64,000 nucleotides of DNA from Lophius americanus (lineage: Eukaryota; Chordata; Actinopteri; Lophiiformes; Lophiidae): NCBI GenBank assembly GCA_037951165.1, contig JBBDHG010000008.1:3219501-3283500 (forward strand), read 5' to 3'. The notes beneath the pieces are model-generated. The model did no database searches and had not been told where the DNA came from. It saw only the letters and a list, made by a program, of their open reading frames with translations. How positions within the stretch are numbered: position 1 is the first letter of the stretch; each line of letters opens with the position of its first letter. The position numbers were made by a program, and so were the translations under genes. Shown here in pieces: positions 36,837-48,500 of this stretch.

Positions 36837-38179
36837 ATGCTAAATCCATTTGTAACCTCATCCGGTGATCTAGAATTCCTGCATTTACGTAATATGTAAG
36901 GTATTTTTTTTTACCTAAAACTAAACTATAGCCGTTCAGTTACATTATCCTACCAGGTACTTTCACTTCTTAACCTGTGTAGATTCTCATTCATACAGGT
37001 CTAGTTTACACCCAACCGATATGGATTCACTTCCTTAACCTAAGCAAGTAATTTACTTATATAAAACGTATATAAAAATAAAAAGTATTTTTGCTTCCTT
37101 AAACTAAATAATTAGTTCAGTTTTTTTTGTGTCTGAGCCTTGGCAAACCAGAACGAAACATTTTAATAATTATTTTACCTGAGGACATGAACGCCATTCT
37201 ACTGATCGTAAGGACAGTGTACAGTATGACCAGCTCACAACCTCAAATTGGTCCATCTGGTTGGAAATATCATACTATTCTTCCTATAGTATTACCACAA
37301 TGAACAGTAAGAGCAATATTTTTGATAAAATGTATGTCTCTGGTTCTACTGCAGATCTTAATACTGTTGTTTCTGTGAAATGTCTGATGTTATCAGTGCG
37401 CTAAATCTAAATCGATAAAATAGTTTCTCTAGTATTTCTATGTAAAATTAAATATTCAAGACAAAATATGCATCAATCAGTGTTTTAGAATGTTTAAGAC
37501 ACACCAATCATTTCCATCAAGACTGTATGGAAATGATATGATCTGAAAAAGCATAATGATCCGTCCCCTCAAATCCTCATATAACATCGTAGAAAAAAAT
37601 CGTCAAAGAACAACAGAGGGGAAAAAAAAACTCAGAAGCTACAATTTTCACTCCTAAATGGTTTAAAAGGGGCCATCTTTAAAAAAAATATATAAAATAA
37701 GATGCAAACAATGTCCTTATTGGCTAAACCAATGATCTTCAAATCAAATTATTCACAATAAAACTTAGACTAAGACTTGTATTCAAGTAGCAAATCTAAA
37801 AACAAATAAAATGACAGTCCTAACATTAAACAAACAGTTTCTTCAAACATGTGTGCCACAATTATTGCTAGTCTCTGGAAATCCTTTGGTTAAGGTCTGA
37901 CAGAAGCACTTTTTCAGCCCTACTTTATTTTTTTGTTTGAGTAGGGTCACTGAAGTGGTGTAAAATTACTTTGAGATTATCGGCGTGTAAATATTAGCTG
38001 ACAAAGGCCAAATCCTCCAGAGAAAGACCAGACCAGAGAAAACGGCAATAATGAAGTGAAAGAAAGAAAAGTTGTACTAAACAGCTCAAAGTATGGCAAT
38101 TGATACAAGAAAATCTCTCAACAAAAAAAAATGCCAGTTTCAACAGTTGGACCAACGAGTAAGCAGTTTAAAGACACTG

Positions 38180-39050
38180 GAGATAATATAAAGAAGGTCA
38201 GGAGGAGTTTCATTGTGTCATTGTGGATTTAGAGAAAGCATACAACAGAGTATAAAGGAGGTATTCGCGGTATTGCATGAAGACGTCTGGAGTGACAGAG
38301 AAGTATGTTAGAGTGGTAGATCAGTATGTCATTGGTGTGGTGTGCAGTAGGAGCCAGGGATGGGTTCAAGGTGGAGGTGGGACTGCGCCAAGGATCGGCT
38401 ATTCATTCCCTTCTTGTTTGGTATTATGATGGACAGGCTGACAGATGAGGTCAGGTAGGAGTGTGCGGGTAGGAGTGAGGAGTAATGGCGGGTACGGAAA
38501 AGTGGTGAAGAAGCATATGCAGGCAGTGTAGAGTTGGTGGAGAAGAGTGTAAGGAGTTATCTGTGACAGAAGAGTAACAACAAAAGTGAAGGCCAACGTA
38601 TACAAGATGGTATTTAGCACAGCTCTCCTGGATGGTTTAAAGATGTTGGCACTGACTAAAAGACAGGAGGCAGAGAGAACTTTGAAGAGGGAGAACTAAA
38701 GATGTTAAGATTTTCTTAGGGAGAGACGAGGATGACCAGGATTAGAAACAAGCACATCAAAGGGAAAGCCCAGGTTACACGTCTTGGAGACAAAGTAAGA
38801 GAAGCCAGACTGAGATGGTTTGGACACGTGAAGAGGAAGGATAGTGGATCTATTGATAGAAGGATGCTGGAGATTGAGCTACCAGTCAGGAGAAAAAAAG
38901 GAAGAACAAAGAGGAGGTTTCTGGATGTGGGGAGAGAGGACGTGAGGTTGGTTGGTGTGACAGAGGAAAGGAAGATGCAGAAGAAAGGGCAAGATGGAAA
39001 TAAATGATTTGCTGTGGCGACTCCTAAAGAGAAGAGCCAAATGAGGAAGA
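38180..39050 (+). mobile_element. RTE-clade LINE, reverse transcriptase to 3' end
   Basis: Plus-strand broken frames: FHCVIVDLEKAYNRV (38205-38250), YVRVVDQY, the LFGIMMDRLTDEVR block (38415-38455), KVKANVYKMVFSTALLDGLK, then a clean C-terminus in 38716-39007 (RIRNKHIKGKAQV, VREARLRWFGHVKRKDSG, RFLDVGREDV). The end is CTGTGGCGACTCCTAAAGAG with a purine-rich tail. The catalytic YADD segment is deleted (after about 38460). Confidence 0.87.
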
Positions 39051-40094
39051 ACAAAGGGAGTGGAGATGTTAAAAATCAGCCTGGAAGAGGCCTGCCTAAC
39101 AACTGACCCGACACACTGTGAGGAGGATAGTATGCCTGGCAAACCTTTTGCCAGACAGCTGGAGAAATGCAGAGGTAAGCTAAAGCTAAAGCATCAATTG
39201 TTTGCCAAACTCCACTTGGACTTACAATGTAACATGGTCAAAGGTCAGATGAGACTAAAGTCTAGCTTTTTTGACAACAAACATCTAACAAGACACATTT
39301 TTGTTGTGTTAACAAAATAGGAATCAATACAGACAGACCTTTCATCTGAACCAAATATTAATATTAAATTCAGTGTACCAAAATTCAGTGTGGCAAAATA
39401 TTCTTGTTTTTTCTTTATTTTTGTTACTTGAGTTTGAGGTTAGATTTTTATTTAACCTTTTAATTGTATTTAGAAGATCATGGGTATAGACAAAAGAGAC
39501 ATTCTTTCATATGATCAACTAATTAATGCTGGAGGGTACTGTAGCTGTTACTAATCCGCTGAGGAGGGTGCTCAAGCTCAAACTCATGCACTGCTTTAAA
39601 AAATCAACAAGACCTTGAGATCTCAGAGCGTCAGTACTCACACATATAAAGAAGACTAAATCTGCCAGAGTTACGTAACTTAATATCGTATTGGAATTAC
39701 TATTGCTGCATGTTGAGGAGTGGAACCTGAGAGGATTTTCTACTCTCTCGTACTTTATACTTTTACTTTATTCTTCCCGTTGCAGTTTCACTGAAGTTCT
39801 CTCTGTTGCAGATGATGGAAGCTACAAAGTTACAATTTTAGCTTAAAAACACATATTTTCAACTTGATGTGAGAATTTGTTATTTATATAGATTTGGATA
39901 AATACATACAAAACCATATGGAATCATTTTATATGTGCTATGTGCTTTTTTTCTGCAGTTTTACAACAAATCTCCATTTTCTTCTTGAGAAATCTTTTTG
40001 GGACCAAGAAACTTCCCCTGACTTTCCATCAAGATGTGATTGAATAGATAAAGACTTTACTTTTAGATTTATTTCGACGTGCGCCTCACAGTGT

Positions 40095-40172
40095 TGCATC
40101 TCCTCTCATACTGCAATTTCCCCATTGTGAGACTAATAAAGGTTTATCTTATCTTATCTTATCTTATATTAA
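40095..40172 (+). mobile_element. LINE/SINE 3' tail with TTATC pentamer repeat
   Basis: CTGCAATTTCCCCATTGTGA followed by GACTAATAAAGG and about six TTATC units. Same tail as at 8195-8262, but no upstream body is recognisable. Confidence 0.65.
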
Positions 40173-43100
40173 TATGGTATCTATGACATAAGCCATGATC
40201 TTGGTCAAATGGAAGTCTTCAAAAGCTGTGGTTGAACTGGGCTCCTCCCAGCTGTGAATGCGACTTAGGAAGTAGTGTGTTGCTAAAAAAGAGCAGATTA
40301 TCTACTTAACCTTCATGAGTTAGAAGAGATCAAATAAAATCTATTGTAAGCCCATAGAGGGCTTCAGTTGGCCTTTACTGTAACACCCTAACATACTTAG
40401 CTTTGTATTTCGTAAAAGTAGAAGACAATTACTTACTTTGACTTACTTACATATAAATATGACTGATGTTACAGCTGCCATGCCGAGTTTTAAGCTGTTA
40501 AAAGCTGACCCTTGTGTAAGTCTGAGGGCTGTAATGAATCATCATGCTATGAAGTCCAGCAGCCACACTAGCGTCCAAATGTAAACAAAGTATACACTGT
40601 CGCTGTTTCAATACTTGTCCCAGGGGAAGCTTAGAGGTTAAATTAAGGGTGTCTACTTCCTGCAGATAAGTCGCGGCCACACTGAGGGTTTGAAGAAGTA
40701 GAGGAAATCATTTTGACAGGAGAGCCGTACAAACAACTTGATAACCCTCAACTACATGTCTGCCTGCCCTGAGTTTAATGCCTCACCGCCAACTCATGAG
40801 GCCTTGCCGCTATGTGATGTGTTTTCTTTGTAATCTTTCCCAAAACCACTGGTATGCCCCTGGTCGTCTGCTTTGTCTGGCAGAAGAGTGCCGTCGTTGC
40901 CTTCCTCGCAAAGCAATGACATCATGTTTCATGGACAACCATGGAATCTAAGTGGGTGTGGCAAAACTATCTGTCTGAGATACTCCATTTATGGTTATTC
41001 ACATATTCACCAGATTTTTTTTGTGTGCAGTTTTACTTGATAGTGATCTAGTTGAGTTTCTTGATAAATTGTGATCATCTTTTAAATAAATTGTGATATT
41101 TATAAAGACAAAAAAGTGAGCATCTGGGATGTATATAGAAAGATACCAACGTTATTAATTGGAAAATTTGGTTGAAAAATCCTTTCTCCTAAGGAACCTG
41201 TTAAAGTCTCCAGAGTGGAGAGAAAATTATTGTTTCTGCCCCGCATGAACTAGACAACCATTGTAGTTCGTATGAGTGTGGAAGAACTATTCTAGCTCTT
41301 ACTTCACAAGATCCTTCCCACCTCAAGAGGAACCTGGAGTGTCCATAGTGTTCTTTGAACGGTTAAATTATTCATGCCCAGATATGCTGTTACTATATCA
41401 AACACCAGTCAGCTTATTCCACTTATCCTATTGGCATCATGCAGATCATGTACTGTGATTAATGAGGCTGAACGCTGTACACTGGGAGTATGGTGTGTTT
41501 CAAATGGCCTTACTTGAAATCAGAAGCTGCGGGCAGTAGCTAACTACAGAGGAGTAGAGAGGATGGAAATTAACAGAAAACATCTTCAACTATTAGAAGC
41601 ACAAGATCCAGGAGCTCCTTACCCTCGGAGCAGAAGATATCACACACTATGATGGGTGACACCAATTCAAATTGCGCTTTTATAGCAAGCAACTTTAATA
41701 TGCACTTTATGAAGGCACTTTGCACTTTAATTGCAATATTGGCACTTTATTTGCACATTTTTATTGGGTTTTTATTGATTATACTTTGTTCAATATTTAA
41801 ACCCATATTAATTCAATGTTTAAAGAATGTGTTAACCGATTGTAATGTCTTCTGTCAGGTGCTGGAGCAGGTGCTGGGCTTCACCTGGAAGAGAGGAAGC
41901 AAAGGAGTATCAGACAATAAAGCTGCACATAAAATATTTTTGAGTTAATAAAGTGTGGTATAACACCTCTCTATTGTTAAATTGTAGTGAGAGTGTGTGG
42001 AGCTGCACCGATGCAGGAAAGATGTACAGCTGTTTGAATTAACGCTCACCTTTACTGTTCCGTGTCTCCTATTGGGTGTTTGGGCAGAAGAAGGTTCGGG
42101 GAGATACCATGTTTTTAATTAGGTGTGCATTTAATTACTGTAAATATACTGTATATATGTTTATTTTGGTTTCCAGTTTCAGCAATTTTTTAGGCTTAGT
42201 CTGTTGTGTTAAATGATATTAAATGTATTCATAATGATTGAACCATGTGATATTTTGGAACACACCATTAAATAGTCACATCCAATTAATTCATACAGTC
42301 TGGGGGATAAAAGGCAACATTTCACATCTGTCATATTGGCTAGTCAGTCCTCAGAAATGTGAGGCTTGATCCCTGAGCTGCTGCTGTATGCTTTGGTAAA
42401 CCTTACCATCTTGTCTTTTTGGTGCATCATGCAGCAGCTTAACAGTCATTCTAACAATAATAAATTATTATTTTTGTCATGTTATTTCACTGTTCAAAAA
42501 GACACCTACAGTATGTAAAACACCAGATCAGACGCCGACGCTTCAGTGTTATTCATCATAGCTTGTCCCTGTACTTATAACCAGGTTTATACGAATGTGT
42601 CTACAAGTATTGCTAGATGAGCTCTACAAGAACTGGCTTCCCTCATTGTTTACCTGCTACTGCTATGTCATACTTTCACTTCATCAGGAGTAATAATAAT
42701 AATAATACATTTAATTTATAATGCACTTTACATTTGGATCAAAAATCCAAGTGAGTGAGCTGATAACCAACAGCACTGTGTCTCTAGCAACTCCTAAAGA
42801 CCCTTTACCCACTCATGTAAAATAAATGATGCCTGGGTAATTATACTTGTAACCTACGGACAACTTTCAAGCAGTTCCTCAGACAGAATTTGAACAAAAT
42901 TGTTCCTTCACATTTCAAAATGTTCTGCATTTATAAGAAAACATTGCAGAAAGACATGCACATGGATCATTTTCACAAAGACAATTAAGAAGACTTATTC
43001 ATGCCAGTACAGTAGTTGGAGTAAATTTCCCAACTTCAATAAAACCACGTGCCTGTTTACAAACTGTCTTGAACAGCGCAGAGTAAACAAAGACGAATCC

Positions 43101-44103
43101 ACTTACAGTAATGGTGCAGCAAATTTAAATTTAGCTGGCGGAGCGTTAATAAACTCAAGTCTGCTAACAAACCAAGCAGTCAGTCCACCATTGTTGCTGC
43201 TAAAGGATAGCCATGGGCTGATTACACAAACATCTATGACTTGCAATAATTGCATTTTGTTTACTATGATGTGGTTGTTTTCAAACCTTCAAATATTTGT
43301 TTTCCGGACCACAAAAATGCTGTTGACATGCCAATAGGCCCGACTGCAACAAAGCAACCTCCTTGGAGGCTATAAGTTTAAAACGAGGAATTTTTGCTTC
43401 TTTAGTAAGGATCTTTGGGCTTCCGGAGACTTGTATAATGCCGTATTGAATTATTTAATTTTATATTTCCAAAGATGTCCTTATCTTTAATAACAGATCA
43501 AATGAATATGTTCAAATCAATGAAATATTCTATTGGACTTTCTTCTCTGGATAGTCGTGGTTATTACGACCACAGTTCGTAAAGACAAGATCAGATCAGA
43601 TCATTGTAGACAGACACGTGAGAGAAGGCTAATATACCACAGAGCAAATGAGGCATGAGTGAAGTGAAGAAGCTGTTATTGCTGAACAAATGATTTTTTA
43701 ATTGCAGGAAACAGAAGTGAGAGCTGCTTGTAATGGTACCCGGGGGCTTGAGACAAAAAAAAACCTGATAGACACATTGGCAGCAACAATTTAATGCACA
43801 GCTTAAACAAATGGTAGTCCTTAAGATTTCTATGGAGACATCCCTGAAGCAGTTTTAGCAGATGAAAATCAGATTAATGATCTATGTCAAACTGTAGAAA
43901 TTAAAATGCTGCAAAGCTTTTATCTTCCAAGAACTAATTTCCTTATGGTCGAAGGACCCAAAGAGTAAACACTGATGTGCTATGAAAATTAAAATGGCTA
44001 TCGACAATATTTAGTTTCTTCCGTATTTGCCATATCATTACCTTTATCATTTAACGTCATCTGCAGTTTGACCCGAGCAAAGATGACAAAATTGTCCAAT
44101 TCC

Positions 44104-44109
44104 TTTATT
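44104..44109 (-). promoter_or_regulatory. dcaf5: Candidate dcaf5 polyadenylation signal AATAAA
   Basis: AATAAA on the minus strand about 150 nt after the stop codon. Human DCAF5 has a much longer 3' UTR, so this could be a proximal site or chance. Confidence 0.4.
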
Positions 44110-44260
44110 CAGAAAAAAGAATTAATCACGCTTTCTCTCTTTTTAAGTTCTTAAGCATGGGTTCACATGACTACAAGAACAGAGAACACAAAGCAGAATT
44201 GTACAAACCCATAGAAAAACCCACTCCATAAATGAAGTCAAGGATGAGAAGAAGCTGTCA

Positions 44261-45553
44261 CTATGTTTTTAACTTCTTTTCAGAGGAGACCGTGTCACCC
44301 TCCTCTGAGCCCACACGAGTCCGTTTCAGACCACACTGTGTCACATCGTTTTCTCTCTGTGGCCTCGATTCATCTTTGCCAGTCTCTTCTTCCGATTCTG
44401 ATGAGACAAGTAGATTCCCGCTCACACATGATGCCACAGTCCGGTGCTGCCCGTTCACCCCGTGCCTCAGTTGGCTCTCGGAGCCTAAAGCTCCAGAACT
44501 GCTACAAGCCTCTCCGCTATCAGAGCTGTCCAAAAGCGGTTCTGCGGTGCCCCTTTCTCCAGTCCTATATCCAACCAGTTCAGATGCGGCCCGATGGCTT
44601 TCCAGCTGAGTCCTGTAACTACCCTCCTCGTTCTCGTGGCTCTCAGGGGACATATCTGGGCTCAAACACACAAAGTTCGAAGGGCTCAGATTCTTTTCGT
44701 CGTCGATAGGTTCTGGCTTAATTTGGAGAGAGTTTTGTTCCTCGCCTGTTGAAGAGGAAGATAGATCATCGACAGATAGGGATGGGTAACTGCAGGAGTC
44801 GATGGCTGAAAAAAGAGCCTGTACAGACTCTGGTCGATCCCCTGGTCTAGAGACCACATGCATGCGTTGCCTCCTCATGACGTTGCGCCGCCTCACCGCA
44901 CTGCGCCGCTCCTCATCGTCACTGCTCGAGCTTGAGGAGGATGAGGAGGGGCTGGAGGCTCCAGCAGGAAGGGAAGGAGAGGAAGTGGGGCTGGATAGCG
45001 TTGAGTTGTCTCTGGGGCTTGGGGAGCGAGGCCGTGGCATAGGGTCTAGCCAAAACTCGCTTGAGTCAGAATCCTCGTTCACAAGGAAGCCAGACTGTTG
45101 CCGCTGATTCCCAATTCTTCTCCTCGGCCGCTCCTCCACCTCCACTCTGGTTTGTTCCTCCCCTCCTGAGGCTTCGGGTCCAGCCAGAGAGGACGATGAC
45201 GAGTTTTCAGTGTCATTGTGCTGTACAGCAGCCGAGGTTATGGTGGAAGCTGTTGGTGTGACCCGTGTGGCGCGACGTCCTCGGGCATGAAGCTGCATAA
45301 TAGCCTCCTCACTGAGGTCGCTGTCTGAATCTGAGCTCCAGCCTTCGATCTCTCGACGCACTAGCGAGTCAAAAAACGCCATCATGCGGGGATCCTCCTG
45401 GATGGACTGGCTGACATAGTCGTGGGACAGACCGCTGCCACTGTTGAGCACCAGGCTGATGTACTCCTCATGGGTGTAGAGGCTGCGGGATTTATCCTCC
45501 ACACGACCCTCCAGGTCACCAAGACTGTCTGGCTGTTGGTAGGGACTCCACAC
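44261..45553 (-). CDS. dcaf5: dcaf5 exon 9, C-terminal low-complexity tail, residues 357-786 and stop TAG
   Basis: The acceptor CTACACAG|GTG starts VWSPYQQP, followed by the conserved EEYISLVLNSGSGLSHDY and REIEGWSSDSDSDLSE blocks known from human DCAF5. Beyond that the tail diverges: a poly-Ser/acidic run (SPSSSSSSSSSDDEE), a basic patch (RRRNVMRRQRM), the VDDLSSSS and QIKPEP motifs, and the conserved end VSSEKKLKT. Probably disordered. The antisense strand shows several long open frames over this exon, explained by its codon bias. Confidence 0.96.
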   Translation of the reverse strand: MWSPYQQPDSLGDLEGRVEDKSRSLYTHEEYISLVLNSGSGLSHDYVSQSIQEDPRMMAFFDSLVRREIEGWSSDSDSDLSEEAIMQLHARGRRATRVTPTASTITSAAVQHNDTENSSSSSLAGPEASGGEEQTRVEVEERPRRRIGNQRQQSGFLVNEDSDSSEFWLDPMPRPRSPSPRDNSTLSSPTSSPSLPAGASSPSSSSSSSSSDDEERRSAVRRRNVMRRQRMHVVSRPGDRPESVQALFSAIDSCSYPSLSVDDLSSSSTGEEQNSLQIKPEPIDDEKNLSPSNFVCLSPDMSPESHENEEGSYRTQLESHRAASELVGYRTGERGTAEPLLDSSDSGEACSSSGALGSESQLRHGVNGQHRTVASCVSGNLLVSSESEEETGKDESRPQRENDVTQCGLKRTRVGSEEGDTVSSEKKLKT

Positions 45554-48500
45554 CTGTGTAGGAGACAAAGCGGGTAGGGAGGATGAAGTTTGATGGAAAT
45601 GATGAAAAAAAGAGATATTAGACAGAAATAAGGAAGGCAGAATGATAGAATGAAAAATGCAGGAGAGGGTAGAGTGGATAGATTGCAAACAGATTGCCTC
45701 ATGTTGACAGGTCCAGGCGCAACACCTAGTCCTGTTTCACCTTTCAATCTCTGCAGTAAAATGTATAAAACAGAGAGCTTGTGCTACTCTACCGAAAGAC
45801 AAAGATAACAAGAGTGTGAATACATATTTTCTGATGCTATTAGGGTGTCTGTAGGTCTCAACAAGACGAGAATCCAAAAAAGTAGACAAAATAATAGTTG
45901 GCTAAAAGTGGCTTTGAACGTTGGGTATGGACCCCAAGGCCTCCTTGAAGTGGTTTCGAAGAGTTCCACAGCAAAACAGGAATTCATTTATGTTCAATCT
46001 AAATCCCATCATAAATAAAAGCATGACTGAATGTATATTATGGTGATGGGTTGAAGAGATATGGGATTCTGGACAAAACCACGTCACGTTGAGTTTGTGG
46101 TCTGTGTAGTGGTCCTTGATTTGAAAACATTCCTGTTCCACTATTTTATTATTTCATATGATTTCTTTTTGACTGTGTTGTTATGTATAAAAATAAAATC
46201 AATTATCTTGAGTTTTTTTCCTGGCAAGTAAAGAATATAATGATTATTAATTATGAAACGTGCAACAATAAAAAGGTTAAAGGCTCCAGCTAAACCAGTC
46301 TTGACTAAAAGTCTGGATATTTTAGTCAAAGTAAATCTAGTTCATGTTTAAGAATGTTGACATTTCAGTATTTTGAAAAGATAACAAGTTATTATAATCA
46401 TTTCAGTCTATGTTTTGGTCATTTCAATCTAATTGCCCCTATTTTATCAGATTTATTTGATTGTTATCATTAGGAATAACAGGTTTAATGATTGAGAATG
46501 CATTTTTGCAGTAAGGAATTCTTCCAAACTTGAAAATGTTCTGATTTGTATATTTATAGTATTTTAAACCACACCCAACTCTGAGACAGTGTGCTGTGCA
46601 GCTCTGCCAAGACCTCTAATCATTGGCTTTACCAGATAAAAATACGAAGGAAACTTCAGAGGGAAGCAGCTACTAGATGGTTCCATTAGTCTTTGGTCCC
46701 TATACCCAGAGTTTCCACTGGCTGCGTTCTGACCAAATACATCCTTTGAGCCCCATCACACAGGCTCACCCTCCATTTTCCTGACAGAGCTAGTGAGACG
46801 GATCTGTGGTACACCCGACCATGAGCTGGCCCCGGCAAGTAAATTTCCCAGCTTGGTATTAATAAAGTATAAGGTCTAAGTCTGAGTCACAGCAAAACAA
46901 GACTGCTGCAGACGCCATCCGATCATCAGAATCTTTGGAATGCAATTTTGAAAAAGAGTCTATATAATATTTCTCGTATATACAGTGCCTTACAAATATG
47001 CTAAATCCTCTAGATTAATTAATCATTTTACTGGATAACAACCTGTTTTTCATCAGATAATGATCAGATAAATGTAATGTGCTAAAATGTCAGCACTCTT
47101 TATTGACTAAAAAAGACAAAATCCTTTTTTTAAATTACAATTCGTAACATTTGAAACTTCTCATTTAATAATGCTTAATATTTCAGATATATTATGTTTG
47201 TTTTGTAATTTATTCTAATTGTAAATCATTATTTTTTTAATGTCTGTGCCTCTTCAATAATGTTTATTTATGCTCATTTACCAGGACATTCTTGTGAAAG
47301 AGATTTCAATTCTCCTTGAGACTTATTTCCTGATTAAGCGGGTGCTGGAGTAACATGTACAAGGTGAGTGATGGTGGGAAATCCATCCATTTGTTAATTT
47401 TCCACTCCACAGAAGCAGGATGGAACTGTCAGTTACTGTGTGGTGATAGTGGGGATTTAATATATGCATGCACAGAATTAAATTTAATCTTCGCCAAACA
47501 ACAATGATAAAGTCTCAATCAGTCTTTAATAAGCGCAGATGTCTTAACCTTCACTGCTAAAGCTTGATGCATGATATCAGTTTACTGACCTTGATCACTT
47601 TCTCCACGCCAGAGGAGCAGATCATGTAGTTGTGAGGATTGAAGCGAACCTGGTTCACGATGGAGCGGTGACCCTTAAGCACCATGAAAGCCCCGTTCAC
47701 CACGCGACCGGGGCCTCCTTGAAGGAAGAACGTGATGGAGTTTTTTTAAGTTGACAGAGGTACAGATCCGTAACAAGGATTAATCAAATCCAAAACATTC
47801 AGCTAAACAAGATGCGAAAATTATGCCACTTCCTTCAGTTTACTCCAAGCCAGAAGTAAAGATAAGGACATCCAGACAGTGGTCGCAGAAGTGTGTGATG
47901 AGAAACTCTTAATCACCATGGGGTTACAGAAACTTTATCAGAGTTGGGCTTGCTGTTAGTAAAAACACTGACAGCAGGCATTCCAACTCAGCACTGAGGA
48001 ATAACACTTAAGTTGGCTAATGATATAGTCAAATAATTAGCCTTTCAATTATTTTTTTTTCTTTTCTCAATATTGTGGCCAATTCTGTGTTAATCTTTGA
48101 ATTTATGGCTGCTGCTCAAGTCAGTGGATTTCTCTGTCCGAGGCCAAGGACTAAGCCATTTCCAGGCAGGCTTCACCAAATATCTGTGTCTCAACTTGTC
48201 TATATACTGTAATCCATGCAAGACAAGCCATGGATCACAAACAAGCCTGAAAATCGCCTTGTGAATGCGATCAGTGATCTCAGTTTTCTCTCTCAATTAC
48301 TAGATCTGCAAATACAGTAATAGAAGTTGATGGTACATCTGTAGCATCGAGAAAAGGGTCCATAAAGCCAATCATGAATGGCATTAACAAAAGACTGGCT
48401 GGTATGATCATCCAATTAAAGATTGACAATGCAAGCAGGGGATATATGGAGACTGAAATGAAGAATAAGCCATTTCACAACAATATTATGAACGCTAAGC

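Larger units (their letters stand above)
25541..44103. other. actn1-dcaf5 intergenic spacer
   Basis: Runs from the actn1 promoter to the dcaf5 3' end. Repeats listed separately occupy about half of it. The parts 30850-31200, 33160-34060, 34920-35410, 36840-38180, 39050-40090 and 40175-44100 hold no recognisable gene. The longest open frame (42900-43337, 145 codons, plus) has no domain, unusual composition and no splice or promoter context, so I do not call it a gene. Confidence 0.7.

Noticed and set aside
42900..43337. 145-codon plus-strand open frame
   Set aside because: No domain, cysteine/serine/leucine composition typical of chance, no promoter or splice context and no resemblance to a known protein.
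44232..45261. Several plus-strand open frames of 66-148 codons opposite dcaf5 exon 9
   Set aside because: They are shadows of the coding exon; Ser/Glu/Arg-rich codons on one strand leave the other strand free of stops. No independent motif or start context.
46981..47100. TACAGTGCCTTACAAATATG, similar to Tc1/mariner terminal repeats
   Set aside because: No matching opposite terminus or transposase remnant was found nearby, so an element cannot be delimited.
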